Made by a program: the position numbers and the translations under genes | Assembly: GCF_900142715.1 (NCBI RefSeq) | Contig: NZ_FRBX01000004.1 | Coordinates: 310,001-374,000, forward strand | Reading direction: 5' to 3' | Length of the DNA: 64,000 nucleotides | Source of the DNA: Flavobacterium pectinovorum | Lineage (GTDB): Bacteria; Bacteroidota; Bacteroidia; Flavobacteriales; Flavobacteriaceae | Shown here: piece by piece, positions 43,804 to 51,533 of the stretch | Numbering within the stretch: the first letter of the stretch is position 1 | How the letters are laid out: the number at the start of each line of letters is the position of its first letter | The notes under the pieces: model-generated | Databases searched by the model: none | What the model was told of the DNA's origin: nothing | What the model saw: only the letters and a program-made list of their open reading frames with translations

Positions 43804-43824
43804 ACTTTGAAATACAAAGTACTT
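43804..43824 (+). promoter_or_regulatory. second copy of the ACTTTG-N5-CAAAGT palindrome
   Basis: ACTTTG-AAATA-CAAAGT (43804-43820) plus ACTTT lies 18 bases before the ATG at 43839. It overlaps a weak -7 box (TACTTTG at 43803-43809). It matches the element at 42845 in all symmetric positions. Confidence 0.6.
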
Positions 43825-43838
43825 TTAAAATTTAAATC

Positions 43839-45227
43839 ATGAAAAAACATCATTTTATTTTAGCATGCAGTATTATTTTTACACTGCTTTTTTACAAAGA
43901 GTCAATAGGAGTAAACCTCGCTATTTTTGGACTGGTTTTAACAGGCTTGATTTGTTATTTCTTTCAGGATCGATTCACAGACCGCTCACACTTAGTTTTA
44001 GTGCTTACATCTGTTCTATCGTGTTTTGCTTTTGCCTGGTACGGCGATTTTGTGTCATTCCTTGCTATGTTCATGTCAATTGTTTTTTTACAGTTTAAAA
44101 CGCATGACGTACAGCTTAAAATAATGCAGGTTTTTCCGCTTGTATTTGTAAACGGAGTTACTTCGTTAGGGCGTGTTTTTATGTTTAGCCAATGGCTTCC
44201 GGAAAAGAAAATACATAATAATTTTGCCAAAAAATTAATAGCCTACTTTATCATTCCGGTTGTTTTTGTAGCGCTATTTTTTACGGTCTATTCTTTTGGA
44301 AGTGATCATTTTTCTTCTCTGTTTACAGATTATCAATTAGATCTTGATATTTGGCAGTTGCTCGTAATTACTATTTTAGGGTTTTATATTTCGTTTACTT
44401 TTTGGAATTACTGGATTCCCGAAGTTTGTTACGATCTCAATCCAAAATTAAACAATGAGTTTTCTAACAATGAGAAAGCAGTAAACGAAAACACATTCTC
44501 ATTTCTGGATTTAAATTTCGAGCGAAAAAGCGGCGAAATCACTTTATTACTTTTAAACGTAATGCTCTTAATTTTTATAGTAACGTATAATTACGAACAA
44601 TTTTTTGAAGTAATCGAAACCTCAAAATTAAGCGCAGATACACATGAAAGAGTAAATGCAATCATTTTTTCTATCATTATGGCTGTTGGAGTAATTCTGT
44701 TTTATTTTAAGGGCGGATTCAATTTTGATGAAAAAGCAACAAATCTAAAACGCCTGTCTAAAATCTGGATTGTATTAAACGGAGCTTTGATTTTGAGTAC
44801 AGCCGTAAAAAACTCAGAATACGTTTCATTCTTCGGATTGACTTATAAAAGATTGGGCGTTTATGCATTTTTAATACTGGCTATTATTGGTTTAGTATAC
44901 GCCTTTTTAAAAATTGCCAAACAAAAAACAAACGCCTATCTTTTCAATCAAATGGTTTGGTATTTTTATGGAACGGTACTTTTGTGCAGCTTTTTTAATT
45001 GGGGAGGTCTGATTACAAATTATAACATCGCTGTAAACAAGGGAGTCGAACCAAAATTTTTAAGCGAATTAAATTTTAATGACGAAACCCGTAGAGAATA
45101 TTTTTTACTTCATAATCTGGATGGACAATACAGCGAGATACAGCGAGAAAATGAAATTAAAAGATATCAAAACGAAACTGTTTTATCGAAGATATTGTAT
45201 TACGAATTTTTAAACGAGAAAAAATAA
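43839..45227 (+). CDS. polytopic membrane protein, DUF4153/DUF4173-like
   Basis: A 462-aa inner-membrane protein with about ten hydrophobic helices. It starts HFILACSIIFTLLFYKESIG and includes SHLVLVLTSVLSCFAFAWYGD and a central FYISFTFWNYWIPE. A soluble C-terminal segment (YSEIQRENEIKRYQNET) follows. The layout matches the DUF4153/DUF4173 membrane proteins, whose function is unknown. It shares the palindromic operator candidate with the winged-helix regulator operon upstream, so it is probably part of the same regulon. It ends in a strong terminator. Confidence 0.75.
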   Translation: MKKHHFILACSIIFTLLFYKESIGVNLAIFGLVLTGLICYFFQDRFTDRSHLVLVLTSVLSCFAFAWYGDFVSFLAMFMSIVFLQFKTHDVQLKIMQVFPLVFVNGVTSLGRVFMFSQWLPEKKIHNNFAKKLIAYFIIPVVFVALFFTVYSFGSDHFSSLFTDYQLDLDIWQLLVITILGFYISFTFWNYWIPEVCYDLNPKLNNEFSNNEKAVNENTFSFLDLNFERKSGEITLLLLNVMLLIFIVTYNYEQFFEVIETSKLSADTHERVNAIIFSIIMAVGVILFYFKGGFNFDEKATNLKRLSKIWIVLNGALILSTAVKNSEYVSFFGLTYKRLGVYAFLILAIIGLVYAFLKIAKQKTNAYLFNQMVWYFYGTVLLCSFFNWGGLITNYNIAVNKGVEPKFLSELNFNDETRREYFLLHNLDGQYSEIQRENEIKRYQNETVLSKILYYEFLNEKK

Positions 45228-45234
45228 GTTTACT

Positions 45235-45267
45235 AAATCCCATTCAATTTTGAATGGGATTTTTTTT
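45235..45267 (+). terminator. terminator of the DUF4153-like gene
   Basis: AAATCCCATTCA and TGAATGGGATTT form a perfect 12-bp stem with an ATTT loop and a long T run. Confidence 0.93.
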
Positions 45268-45370
45268 GATAGTTATAATTGTAAGTCAAGTTTTATAAAG
45301 GTTTGCGGTTAATAATTGTTAATTAATACAGTTATTACAAAGGCTTAAAACTTATTAAGAAAATGTTTAC

Positions 45371-45378
45371 TATATTTG
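45371..45378 (+). promoter_or_regulatory. -7 box of the gene at 45484
   Basis: TATATTTG matches TAnnTTTG, 105 bases before the ATG. Confidence 0.5.
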
Positions 45379-45483
45379 GTTTCCAAAAACTTGAAATTTT
45401 ATATGTTTTTAATTGAATAAAGTGAGATGTTTCTTAAAAATATAATTAATCAATAAATAAATCTAACCCTAAAAACAAAACCC

Positions 45484-45993
45484 ATGACAAAAACTACTCT
45501 TACAGGACCAGGACCAGAAGGCAAAATTTATCCACCAGGTAAATGCATGAAACCTGAAAGCCAAAGTAGAATAACAAAAAAAACACCTATAAGTTTTCCG
45601 GAGAATAAATCACCAATTCCTTTTGCTCCAATTGTTCAGGCTACATTAAAGGAGGATGGAACGTTTCAGGTTAGGGCAGTTTTTTTGGTTGCTCGTAAAC
45701 CAAAAGGACAAAAAGAAGTTGAGGACGATAAAGAAGGCGAATTAGATTTTGATATTTATCAAAATTGGTATGTAGATCTACATGGAAAGCGCCAACTGCA
45801 ATTTTTTATAGCTTATGATATACTGGATGACCCAGAAAAAGAGTTTGATGTTTATGAAGCAAGTTTTAAAGCTGAACCATACCCTTATGGAAAAGATACA
45901 TTTGCAGAAATAGAAACAATTCAAACTTTTCTGTGGGATATAGATCCTGAAACTTCGAGAGGAACAGAAACGGTTGTTCAACATGGAGGATAG
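45484..45993 (+). CDS. unknown protein (169 aa)
   Basis: I do not recognise this protein. It begins MTKTTLTGPGPEGKIYPPGK, without a signal peptide or membrane segment. It has a Pro/Gly/Lys-rich first 50 residues, then a beta-rich core (PIVQATLKEDGTFQVRAVFLV; DFDIYQNWYVDLHGKRQLQF) and an acidic C-terminus (ETIQTFLWDIDPETSRG). The Pro/Gly-rich start looks flexible. It stands alone between a terminator and a 17-bp palindrome and precedes the two-component system and the lectin/GH18 genes. Like those two proteins it lacks an export signal. Confidence 0.65.
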   Translation: MTKTTLTGPGPEGKIYPPGKCMKPESQSRITKKTPISFPENKSPIPFAPIVQATLKEDGTFQVRAVFLVARKPKGQKEVEDDKEGELDFDIYQNWYVDLHGKRQLQFFIAYDILDDPEKEFDVYEASFKAEPYPYGKDTFAEIETIQTFLWDIDPETSRGTETVVQHGG

Positions 45994-46050
45994 TATTTTT
46001 TTATACTTAAATTTCCCAAATTAGAAATATAGTCTTCAAAAAAGATTGCG

Positions 46051-46087
46051 AAATATATACTAGCAAAAACTTTGCTAGTATATATTT
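46051..46087. repeat. perfect 17-bp inverted repeat before the histidine kinase
   Basis: AAATATATACTAGCAAA (46051-46067) and TTTGCTAGTATATATTT (46071-46087) are exact reverse complements with a 3-nt loop AAC, ending 26 bases before the kinase ATG. There is no T tract. It may terminate or protect the upstream mRNA, act as an operator, or fold in the kinase leader. Confidence 0.75.
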
Positions 46088-46113
46088 ACAATAATTTAAC
46101 CTATATATAAAAA

Positions 46114-47856
46114 ATGCTTAATATTAAATTATTATTATTTTTTTCATTGTTGTTTAATTCATTTTTTATCTTCTCACAAGAAAATATTCATGAAAATAAT
46201 TTGTTTAGGAATGAAATAAAAGCCACGGTAATTAGATTTAAAGAGGAGGTTAATTTTAATAAAGCAGCATCTTCTTTTTTGGAAAAAAACTGGGATTCAA
46301 CTCTGGTTTATTCTATGAGACAAATTGCTTTAACCAAAAACATTAAGCTTTTAGATTATTGTCATTATTTTAGAGGGATAAGTTTTAAAGAAAAAAAACT
46401 TATAAATGAATCAAAAAATGAATTTGGAAAGGTCTCTATAGCTTTTCAATTCAATTATAAAGTAAAAAATAATCTTGGTGAAATTGCATTAGAGCAAAAG
46501 GATTTTAAAAAAGCTTTGTTTTATTTTCAACAGATAGAAAAGTTATCTGATAAGGATAGCTATGATATAATAAATAGTATCGTTTTACATAATATTGGAT
46601 TGTGTTATTTACATCTTAAAAAAATTGATAAAGCAGAGATATATTTATTCAAAAGTTCAAAATTACAAGAGATAGAAAAAGATACATTATTACTTATTGG
46701 ATCTTATATTGATCTTGCTAATCTGTATTATGAACAATATAAGGATAATCAGGCTATTCCTTATTTTGAGAAAGCGTATCATTTATCAAAAAAAGTAAAA
46801 TCATTTGAGCTTAAAAGAGTTGCTACTTTAAATATGGCGGCAGTTGAGGAAAATAGAAAAAATTTTCCATTAGCATTAGTTTACAGAAAAGAATACGAAA
46901 CATGGAAGGATTCCTTAAACGATCAAAATAAAGTTTGGGCTGTTGCCCAAGTAGAAAAGAAGTTTGCTGTAAAACAAAAACAAAAAGAAGTAGATGTTCT
47001 TGCAGCTGAAAATAAAGCAAAAATTGCCGAAAGAAATGGGTTTCTCATTTCTTCGGTTTTGCTTTTAATTTTGTTTGGAACCGGAGTTTATTTTTACAGA
47101 CAGAAAATTAGAAACAATAGAATCATTCTCGCTCAGAAAAATGAGCTGGACGAATTAAATGCCACAAAAGATAAACTATTTTCTATTGTTAGCCACGATT
47201 TGCGATCATCAGTAAACGCACTAAAAACAAGCAACGGTAAATTGATGGAGAATCTGGAAAATAAAAATTTTACAGAACTCGATGTTTTGCTGCATAACAA
47301 TAGTACAATTGCAAATGGAGCTTATAATTTGCTGGATAACTTGCTTAATTGGGCTTTATTGCAAACCAAACAGGCTTATTTTTATCAGGAATCATTGCAT
47401 TTGGCTACCATTGTACAGCATGTAGAATACAATTATAAACCATTGATGTTAAACGCAAACCTCAATTTTAAAAGCGATGTTTCAAAAACAGATTACGTTT
47501 TTGCAGATATGGATTCGCTTAAAATAATTATTCGAAACATGTTAGATAATGCGATTAAATTTTCAAAAGAAAACGGTACAATTTCGATTTATTCCAGACC
47601 TTCATCAGAAGAATTTTGTTATTTAGTGATCGAAGATACCGGATTGGGAATGAATGAAACAACGCGACAAGAATTATTAAAAGAAACACTTTTGCTTTCG
47701 AAAAAGAAAAATGACGACATAATAGGTACCGGATTAGGAATGCAGTTATGCAAAAGCCTGATTCGTAAAAATGGCGGAAAACTCGAAATAGAAAGTGAAG
47801 AAAATGTTGGAACAAAAATGATTATAATATTGCCAAAGTTTAAAAATCATGGATAA
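46114..47856 (+). CDS. TPR-containing sensor histidine kinase
   Basis: A 580-aa two-component sensor. The signal segment (LLLFFSLLFNSFFIFSQ) leads into a periplasmic TPR region (about 60-265, e.g. HNIGLCYLHLKKIDKAEIYL and IDLANLYYEQYKDNQAIPYF). One membrane helix (LISSVLLLILFGTGVYFY, about 310-328) and a coiled linker follow. The kinase core has the phospho-acceptor His361 in SIVSHDLRSS, the N box IIIRNMLDNAIKFS, G1 IEDTGLGM and G2 GTGLGMQLCKSLI. It overlaps the LytTR regulator gene by 8 bases and so forms a cognate pair with it. The targets may include the lectin and GH18 genes just downstream; that is inference. Confidence 0.93.
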   Translation: MLNIKLLLFFSLLFNSFFIFSQENIHENNLFRNEIKATVIRFKEEVNFNKAASSFLEKNWDSTLVYSMRQIALTKNIKLLDYCHYFRGISFKEKKLINESKNEFGKVSIAFQFNYKVKNNLGEIALEQKDFKKALFYFQQIEKLSDKDSYDIINSIVLHNIGLCYLHLKKIDKAEIYLFKSSKLQEIEKDTLLLIGSYIDLANLYYEQYKDNQAIPYFEKAYHLSKKVKSFELKRVATLNMAAVEENRKNFPLALVYRKEYETWKDSLNDQNKVWAVAQVEKKFAVKQKQKEVDVLAAENKAKIAERNGFLISSVLLLILFGTGVYFYRQKIRNNRIILAQKNELDELNATKDKLFSIVSHDLRSSVNALKTSNGKLMENLENKNFTELDVLLHNNSTIANGAYNLLDNLLNWALLQTKQAYFYQESLHLATIVQHVEYNYKPLMLNANLNFKSDVSKTDYVFADMDSLKIIIRNMLDNAIKFSKENGTISIYSRPSSEEFCYLVIEDTGLGMNETTRQELLKETLLLSKKKNDDIIGTGLGMQLCKSLIRKNGGKLEIESEENVGTKMIIILPKFKNHG

Positions 47857-48595
47857 TATTAATGTCCTCATCATAGAAGATACTGTTGCAGAAAGTGATG
47901 CACTTGTAAAAGTACTTACCGAAAATAATTATAACATTGTGGGAATTGCACGGACTTATCAGGACGCGCTCACCATGTTTTACCAAAACACGGTTGATAT
48001 TGTTGTTATTGATGTTTTCCTAGATGGAAAACCAGACGGAATTACTTTTGCAGAAACTATAAATATCGTTCCAAACGGTGTAAAGCCTTTTGTTTTTTTA
48101 ACGAGTTCAAAAGACCGTCAAATTTTTGAAAGAGCAAAATTGACAAGACCTTTTAGTTTTTTAATGAAACCGTTTAATGAACTTGAGATTTTGTATGCGC
48201 TGGAAATGGCTGTCGAAAAATTTTACGAACAGACGAATGTTTTTCACAGTGAAGATCAGAATACCGTAATAAGTAACGATACACTTTTTATCAAAAAAAA
48301 TAAATCTTTAAAGAAAGTCAAAATTGAAGATATTGTTTACATCGAGGTCGAAGATCGCTATTGTAATATTATTACAGATGTTGAAAAATTTGTAATTCTA
48401 ATTTCATTGACTAAAATCATCCATCTTTTAGATCCGGCTAAATTTTGCCAAACACATCGTAATTATATCGTGAACATAAGTAAAATAGAAGAAATAATAG
48501 TCAATGATAATTTGGTTATCTTAAAAGGTAATCACAAAGTTACCTTAAGTGATAAATACAAAGATTTCGTGAAAAACTTCAGAATCTTAAAGTAA
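47849..48595 (+). CDS. LytTR-family response regulator
   Basis: A 248-aa response regulator. The receiver domain (1-125) shows IIEDTVAE with acidic Glu10/Asp11, the phospho-acceptor Asp55 in VVIDVFLDG, FLTSSKD with the conserved Thr/Ser, and MKPF with the Lys. The C-terminal LytTR DNA-binding domain (about 145-245) has LFIKKNKSLKKVKIEDIVYI, RYCNIITD and FCQTHRNYIVNISKIEEI. It is translationally coupled to the upstream kinase by an 8-base overlap. LytTR proteins bind pairs of short direct repeats; I could not pick such sites with confidence. Confidence 0.95.
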   Translation: MDNINVLIIEDTVAESDALVKVLTENNYNIVGIARTYQDALTMFYQNTVDIVVIDVFLDGKPDGITFAETINIVPNGVKPFVFLTSSKDRQIFERAKLTRPFSFLMKPFNELEILYALEMAVEKFYEQTNVFHSEDQNTVISNDTLFIKKNKSLKKVKIEDIVYIEVEDRYCNIITDVEKFVILISLTKIIHLLDPAKFCQTHRNYIVNISKIEEIIVNDNLVILKGNHKVTLSDKYKDFVKNFRILK

Positions 48596-48917
48596 TAAAT
48601 TATTTAAATTACTGATTTACAATGAAAAAACCTTCGTAGATGCGAAGGTTTTTTTTTGCTCCCATACCTCGGTTTTTGTTTTTTATGACATTGATTATCA
48701 ATCTTGTAACATATTTGCGATGTCAGATAAAGTTCTGCAATACTTTTACTACAGAAATTAAATAAAGCTAGCGTGTTTGATTTTCATTACTAGTAATCAG
48801 TTAATTACAAATTAATCATTTGTAAAAGTGGAGTTCTGTAACCACCTAAAAAACGAGGAGTATCTGAAAAGCCAAAAGAGTAGGAACAAACAAATCAATA
48901 AATTAAAATTTAATATC
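48596..48917. other. 322-base region upstream of the lectin gene
   Basis: It holds the two-component operon terminator (48625-48657), a 12-bp palindrome ATTACTAGTAAT (48786-48797), and AT-rich sequence. I find no clear TAnnTTTG box, so expression of the lectin may depend on an activator or another sigma factor. An in-frame extension of the lectin frame to 48828 is unlikely to be translated. Confidence 0.5.
48625..48657 (+). terminator. terminator of the kinase/LytTR operon
   Basis: AAAAAACCTTCG and CGAAGGTTTTTT pair over 12 bp with a 6-nt loop and a long T tract. Confidence 0.93.
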
Positions 48918-49262
48918 ATGGCAACATTTAAAGTGAATATCCCGGCAGGCCCAATTTGGAGCCAACAAGACGCAAACGAAAAAGCTCCTTTAGTAGCAGC
49001 TGCACACCAAGGAAAATGGACAGGACAATGGAATACTGTTGTAGACAGTCAAATGAGTGTAGTTGAATTAGAACTAAACGTTAAAAACGGAGGTAAAAAC
49101 GAATACAAAACCAACGTTTTGGCTGGTCCGTTATGGAGTAATGATGAAGCTCAAAAAGTAGGATCTGTAATTGCTGCATCATATGGTGCTGAATTTACAG
49201 GACAATGGTCTACAATTGTAGAAGGGCAAATGAGTGTAATTGAGATTAAATATACATTCTAA
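48918..49262 (+). CDS. MVL-type mannan-binding lectin
   Basis: This 114-aa protein is two tandem homologous repeats: residues about 4-53 (NIPAGPIWSQQDANEKAPLV; HQGKWTGQWNTVVD; QMSVVELEL) and 62-112 (NVLAGPLWSNDEAQKVGSVI; YGAEFTGQWSTIVEGQMSVI; EIKYTF). It closely matches the lectin MVL of the cyanobacterium Microcystis viridis, which binds Man-beta1,4-GlcNAc cores of N-glycans. No signal peptide is present, as in MVL. The ATG at 48918 gives a start like MVL's; the upstream in-frame extension lacks an ATG. The GH18 gene lies 97 bases downstream. The 3' end of the gene forms one arm of a perfect 20-bp inverted repeat. Confidence 0.93.
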   Translation: MATFKVNIPAGPIWSQQDANEKAPLVAAAHQGKWTGQWNTVVDSQMSVVELELNVKNGGKNEYKTNVLAGPLWSNDEAQKVGSVIAASYGAEFTGQWSTIVEGQMSVIEIKYTF

Positions 49263-49280
49263 TCTCAATTACACTCATTT
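49228..49280 (+). repeat. 20-bp perfect inverted repeat across the lectin stop codon
   Basis: The arm 49228-49247 (AAATGAGTGTAATTGAGATT) lies in the last codons of the lectin gene, and its exact reverse complement lies at 49261-49280. The 13-nt loop reaches the first base of the stop codon. No T tract follows directly. As RNA this would be a very stable 3' hairpin. Confidence 0.88.
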
Positions 49281-49290
49281 TGAGTAAATA

Positions 49291-49327
49291 AAACTAGAAA
49301 TGCTTCTATTGTATTTCTAGTTTTTTT
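49291..49327 (+). terminator. terminator between lectin and GH18 genes
   Basis: AAACTAGAAAT and ATTTCTAGTTT pair around an 11-nt loop and run into seven T. Read-through or a separate promoter would be needed for the GH18 gene, whose ATG is 33 bases downstream. Confidence 0.8.
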
Positions 49328-49359
49328 GTTTAACCAAAAATAATTTAAAAATTTATAAA

Positions 49360-50460
49360 ATGGCCTGGATAAAAAAACCAAATGTGGCAATGTTTAAAGG
49401 TGCCAATTGGAATACTTTAATCAAAAGAGTTCCAAATTGCTCGCCTGAACAAGCCAAACGTATCGCTTTGAAAAATCCTGATATTAGTTTCTTTTTCTTT
49501 TGTAGAGAATATATGGTTCTTGAAACTTTAGGAGATAAGGGGATTTTCAACCCCGGAGATGCCGTATTCTTTAGTGGTGAACCTTGGTACGGTAGCGCAC
49601 CTCAATGTGATTCATACGAAAAAACAGGAATGTCTGTTGCATATGTAAGCATAGAAAAATTGCAAACACCGGGTTGCTACACTATGGCAGATGGTAGTGC
49701 AGCAGTTGATGTTGTTTGTCTTTTTTCGGCAAATATTAATAAAAAACCTTTTCCGCAAGGACAGGTAGAATTGGCTCCAAAAACACAAGTTCCTGCCGGA
49801 TATCCATATATAGTAGGAACTTCAGATTATGCGGCACTTACAGCTGCAGATATTCAAAAATTGCAAAATAAAGGAATTACAGTATTACTTTCTGTATTAA
49901 ACAATCATGATGGAACAGGTTGGTCTGAGTTTCCAGATGAAGCAACAGCAGTCAATTTTGCCCAGCAATTAAAAGAAGTGGTAGACAGAATAGGTTTAGA
50001 CGGAATAGATATTGATGATGAGTATAGCGATAATCCGGAACCAAATCCGTCTTCGTTAGTGACGGTTACTACAAAAATGCAGGAAATTATGCCCGATAAA
50101 ATTATTTCAAAAGCTTTATGGGATGATTTTGCCTATTTTACGCCAAAATATCAAAACAGAACACTGGCAGATAACCTGACTTATGGCTGGGAAATGGGTT
50201 ATGGTGGAAAACCAAAAGATCGTCTTCCTGTTTATACCACTTTTGGCATGGCAAAAAATACGCTTGTTTGCGGTTTTTGGTCAGGACAGCCTTCACACAC
50301 ATCTTCTCCCTCACAAGATGTTTCCTGGTTAAAAGAAAATGGCTATGAAGGTGTTATGGTGTATGCTTTTCAGCAGCAGTCTAATATTGATTTATTAGGA
50401 GATCTTGTAAATGACTGGAACGGAGCAGGGAACTGGAACAAAACACCAAATTGCCCGTAA
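49360..50460 (+). CDS. GH18 endo-beta-N-acetylglucosaminidase-like protein
   Basis: A 366-aa protein whose C-terminal part (about 145-350) is a GH18 barrel. The catalytic DxxDxDxE is complete in LDGIDIDDEYSD (Asp214, Asp217, Asp219, Glu221). DGIDIDDEY is the form seen in EndoH/EndoF1-type enzymes, which cut between the two core GlcNAc residues of N-glycans, rather than in processive chitinases. Residues 1-105 form a separate, unrecognised module (NPDISFFFFCREYMVLE; NPGDAVFFSGEPWYGSAPQC). No signal peptide is present. It sits directly behind the MVL lectin gene, which recognises the same glycan core, and ends at a bidirectional terminator shared with rluF. Confidence 0.82.
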   Translation: MAWIKKPNVAMFKGANWNTLIKRVPNCSPEQAKRIALKNPDISFFFFCREYMVLETLGDKGIFNPGDAVFFSGEPWYGSAPQCDSYEKTGMSVAYVSIEKLQTPGCYTMADGSAAVDVVCLFSANINKKPFPQGQVELAPKTQVPAGYPYIVGTSDYAALTAADIQKLQNKGITVLLSVLNNHDGTGWSEFPDEATAVNFAQQLKEVVDRIGLDGIDIDDEYSDNPEPNPSSLVTVTTKMQEIMPDKIISKALWDDFAYFTPKYQNRTLADNLTYGWEMGYGGKPKDRLPVYTTFGMAKNTLVCGFWSGQPSHTSSPSQDVSWLKENGYEGVMVYAFQQQSNIDLLGDLVNDWNGAGNWNKTPNCP

Positions 50461-50483
50461 TTTACTTTCCGGTAATCAAAAAC

Positions 50484-50508
50484 AAAACCCCGAATTATTC
50501 GGGGTTTT
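50484..50508. terminator. bidirectional terminator between the GH18 gene and rluF
   Basis: AAAACCCCGAA and TTCGGGGTTTT are a perfect 11-bp inverted repeat with a 3-nt loop, flanked by A-rich and T-rich sequence. It lies between convergent genes. Confidence 0.92.
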
Positions 50509-50524
50509 ATATGAAATTCTAAAA

Positions 50525-51337
50525 CTAATAATCTCCTTTTTTCTTAAATCGGGGATCGTGTTTGGATATAAATTCTGTTCTTCGTCTTGGGGCTTCTTCT
50601 TTTGGTAGACTTGCTTCCTCAGTTTTGCTCGAAGGTTCAATTAAACGATTTAATTCTTTAATTTCTGCATCGGTTAAATCGCGATAACGGCCAACCGGAA
50701 TATCTAATGAAATATTAATAATTCTGATACGTTTTAAAGCCGTTACATCATAGCCCAAATATTCACACATTCTACGAATCTGACGATTTAATCCCTGCGT
50801 CAGGATAATTTTAAATGTGTATTTACTAATCTGCTCTACCTTACATTTTCGTGTAACAGTATCCAGAATCGGAACACCATTTCCCATTCGCTCAATAAAA
50901 CGATCCGTAATAGGTTTGTTTACCGTAACCGTATATTCTTTTTCGTGATTATTTCTGGCGCGCAAAATCTTGTTTACGATGTCACCATCATTCGTCATAA
51001 AAATTAATCCTTCACTGGCTTTATCCAATCTTCCAATCGGAAAAATACGTTTAGGATAATTAATATAATCCACAATATTATTTCGAACTTCTAAATTGGT
51101 CGTGCATTCAATTCCGGTGGGTTTGTTAAATGCCAGATAAACCATTTTTTCATGTTTCTCAACAATCAATTTTCCATCAATGCGTACTTCATCATCTGGC
51201 GAAACTTTGGTTCCCATTTCCGGCACAACGCCATTTATTGTTACACGTCCTTCTTCAATTAATTTATCGGCTTCACGACGGGAACAATAACCTGTTTCAC
51301 CAATAAATTTATTTAGACGTTTTAAATTCTCTTCCAT
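50525..51337 (-). CDS. rluF: 23S rRNA pseudouridine(2604) synthase
   Basis: A 270-aa RsuA/RluF-type pseudouridine synthase. It has an N-terminal S4 RNA-binding domain ([29 protein letters not shown]), the catalytic Asp in [20 protein letters not shown], and the C-terminal motif [20 protein letters not shown]. The order and the [12 protein letters not shown] segment point to RluF (23S U2604) over RsuA or RluB, though RluB cannot be ruled out by eye. A charged tail ([19 protein letters not shown]) extends the C-terminus. It is a single gene on the minus strand. Confidence 0.9.
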   Translation of the reverse strand: MEENLKRLNKFIGETGYCSRREADKLIEEGRVTINGVVPEMGTKVSPDDEVRIDGKLIVEKHEKMVYLAFNKPTGIECTTNLEVRNNIVDYINYPKRIFPIGRLDKASEGLIFMTNDGDIVNKILRARNNHEKEYTVTVNKPITDRFIERMGNGVPILDTVTRKCKVEQISKYTFKIILTQGLNRQIRRMCEYLGYDVTALKRIRIINISLDIPVGRYRDLTDAEIKELNRLIEPSSKTEEASLPKEEAPRRRTEFISKHDPRFKKKGDY

Positions 51338-51533
51338 CTTGCAAAAGTAAGGAAAAATTCAATTTTAGACTTTAGAATTTAGATTTTAGATTGTTGGACT
51401 TCTTAGAATTTACACATTTCTCAGAATTAAGATTAGTTTTTTAATCAAAGAGAATAAACCTTAGCACCTTAGAATCTCAGAACCTTAAAAGAAAACCTTT
51501 GCCTCTTTGAGCCTCTGCAGCTTTGAACCTTTC
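51338..51533. repeat. dispersed-repeat region downstream of the ABM gene
   Basis: The gap is made of short repeated phrases (TTTAGAATTTAGATTTTAGA; ACCTTAGAATCTCAGAACC) and ends with a 40-bp element at 51492-51531. That element matches 53871-53910 at 35 of 40 positions in the same orientation. Related ACCTTAGAATCTTAG sequence recurs at about 58299. These resemble dispersed intergenic repeats. Confidence 0.6.

Larger units (their letters stand above)
45228..45483. other. 256-base upstream region of the unknown gene at 45484
   Basis: After the DUF4153-like gene's terminator (45235-45267) there is AT-rich sequence with one good -7 box, TATATTTG at 45371-45378. A leader of about 100 nt would precede the ATG. 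I see no further structure. Confidence 0.5.

Noticed and set aside
48828-48917. N-terminal extension of the lectin (30 codons)
   Set aside because: It has no ATG and encodes a charged segment absent from MVL, while the ATG at 48918 matches the known lectin start.
51338-51533. Repeated CCTTTG/CCTTAG phrases as a possible CRISPR or tandem array
   Set aside because: The phrases are irregular, without constant spacing or unique spacers, and there are no cas genes.
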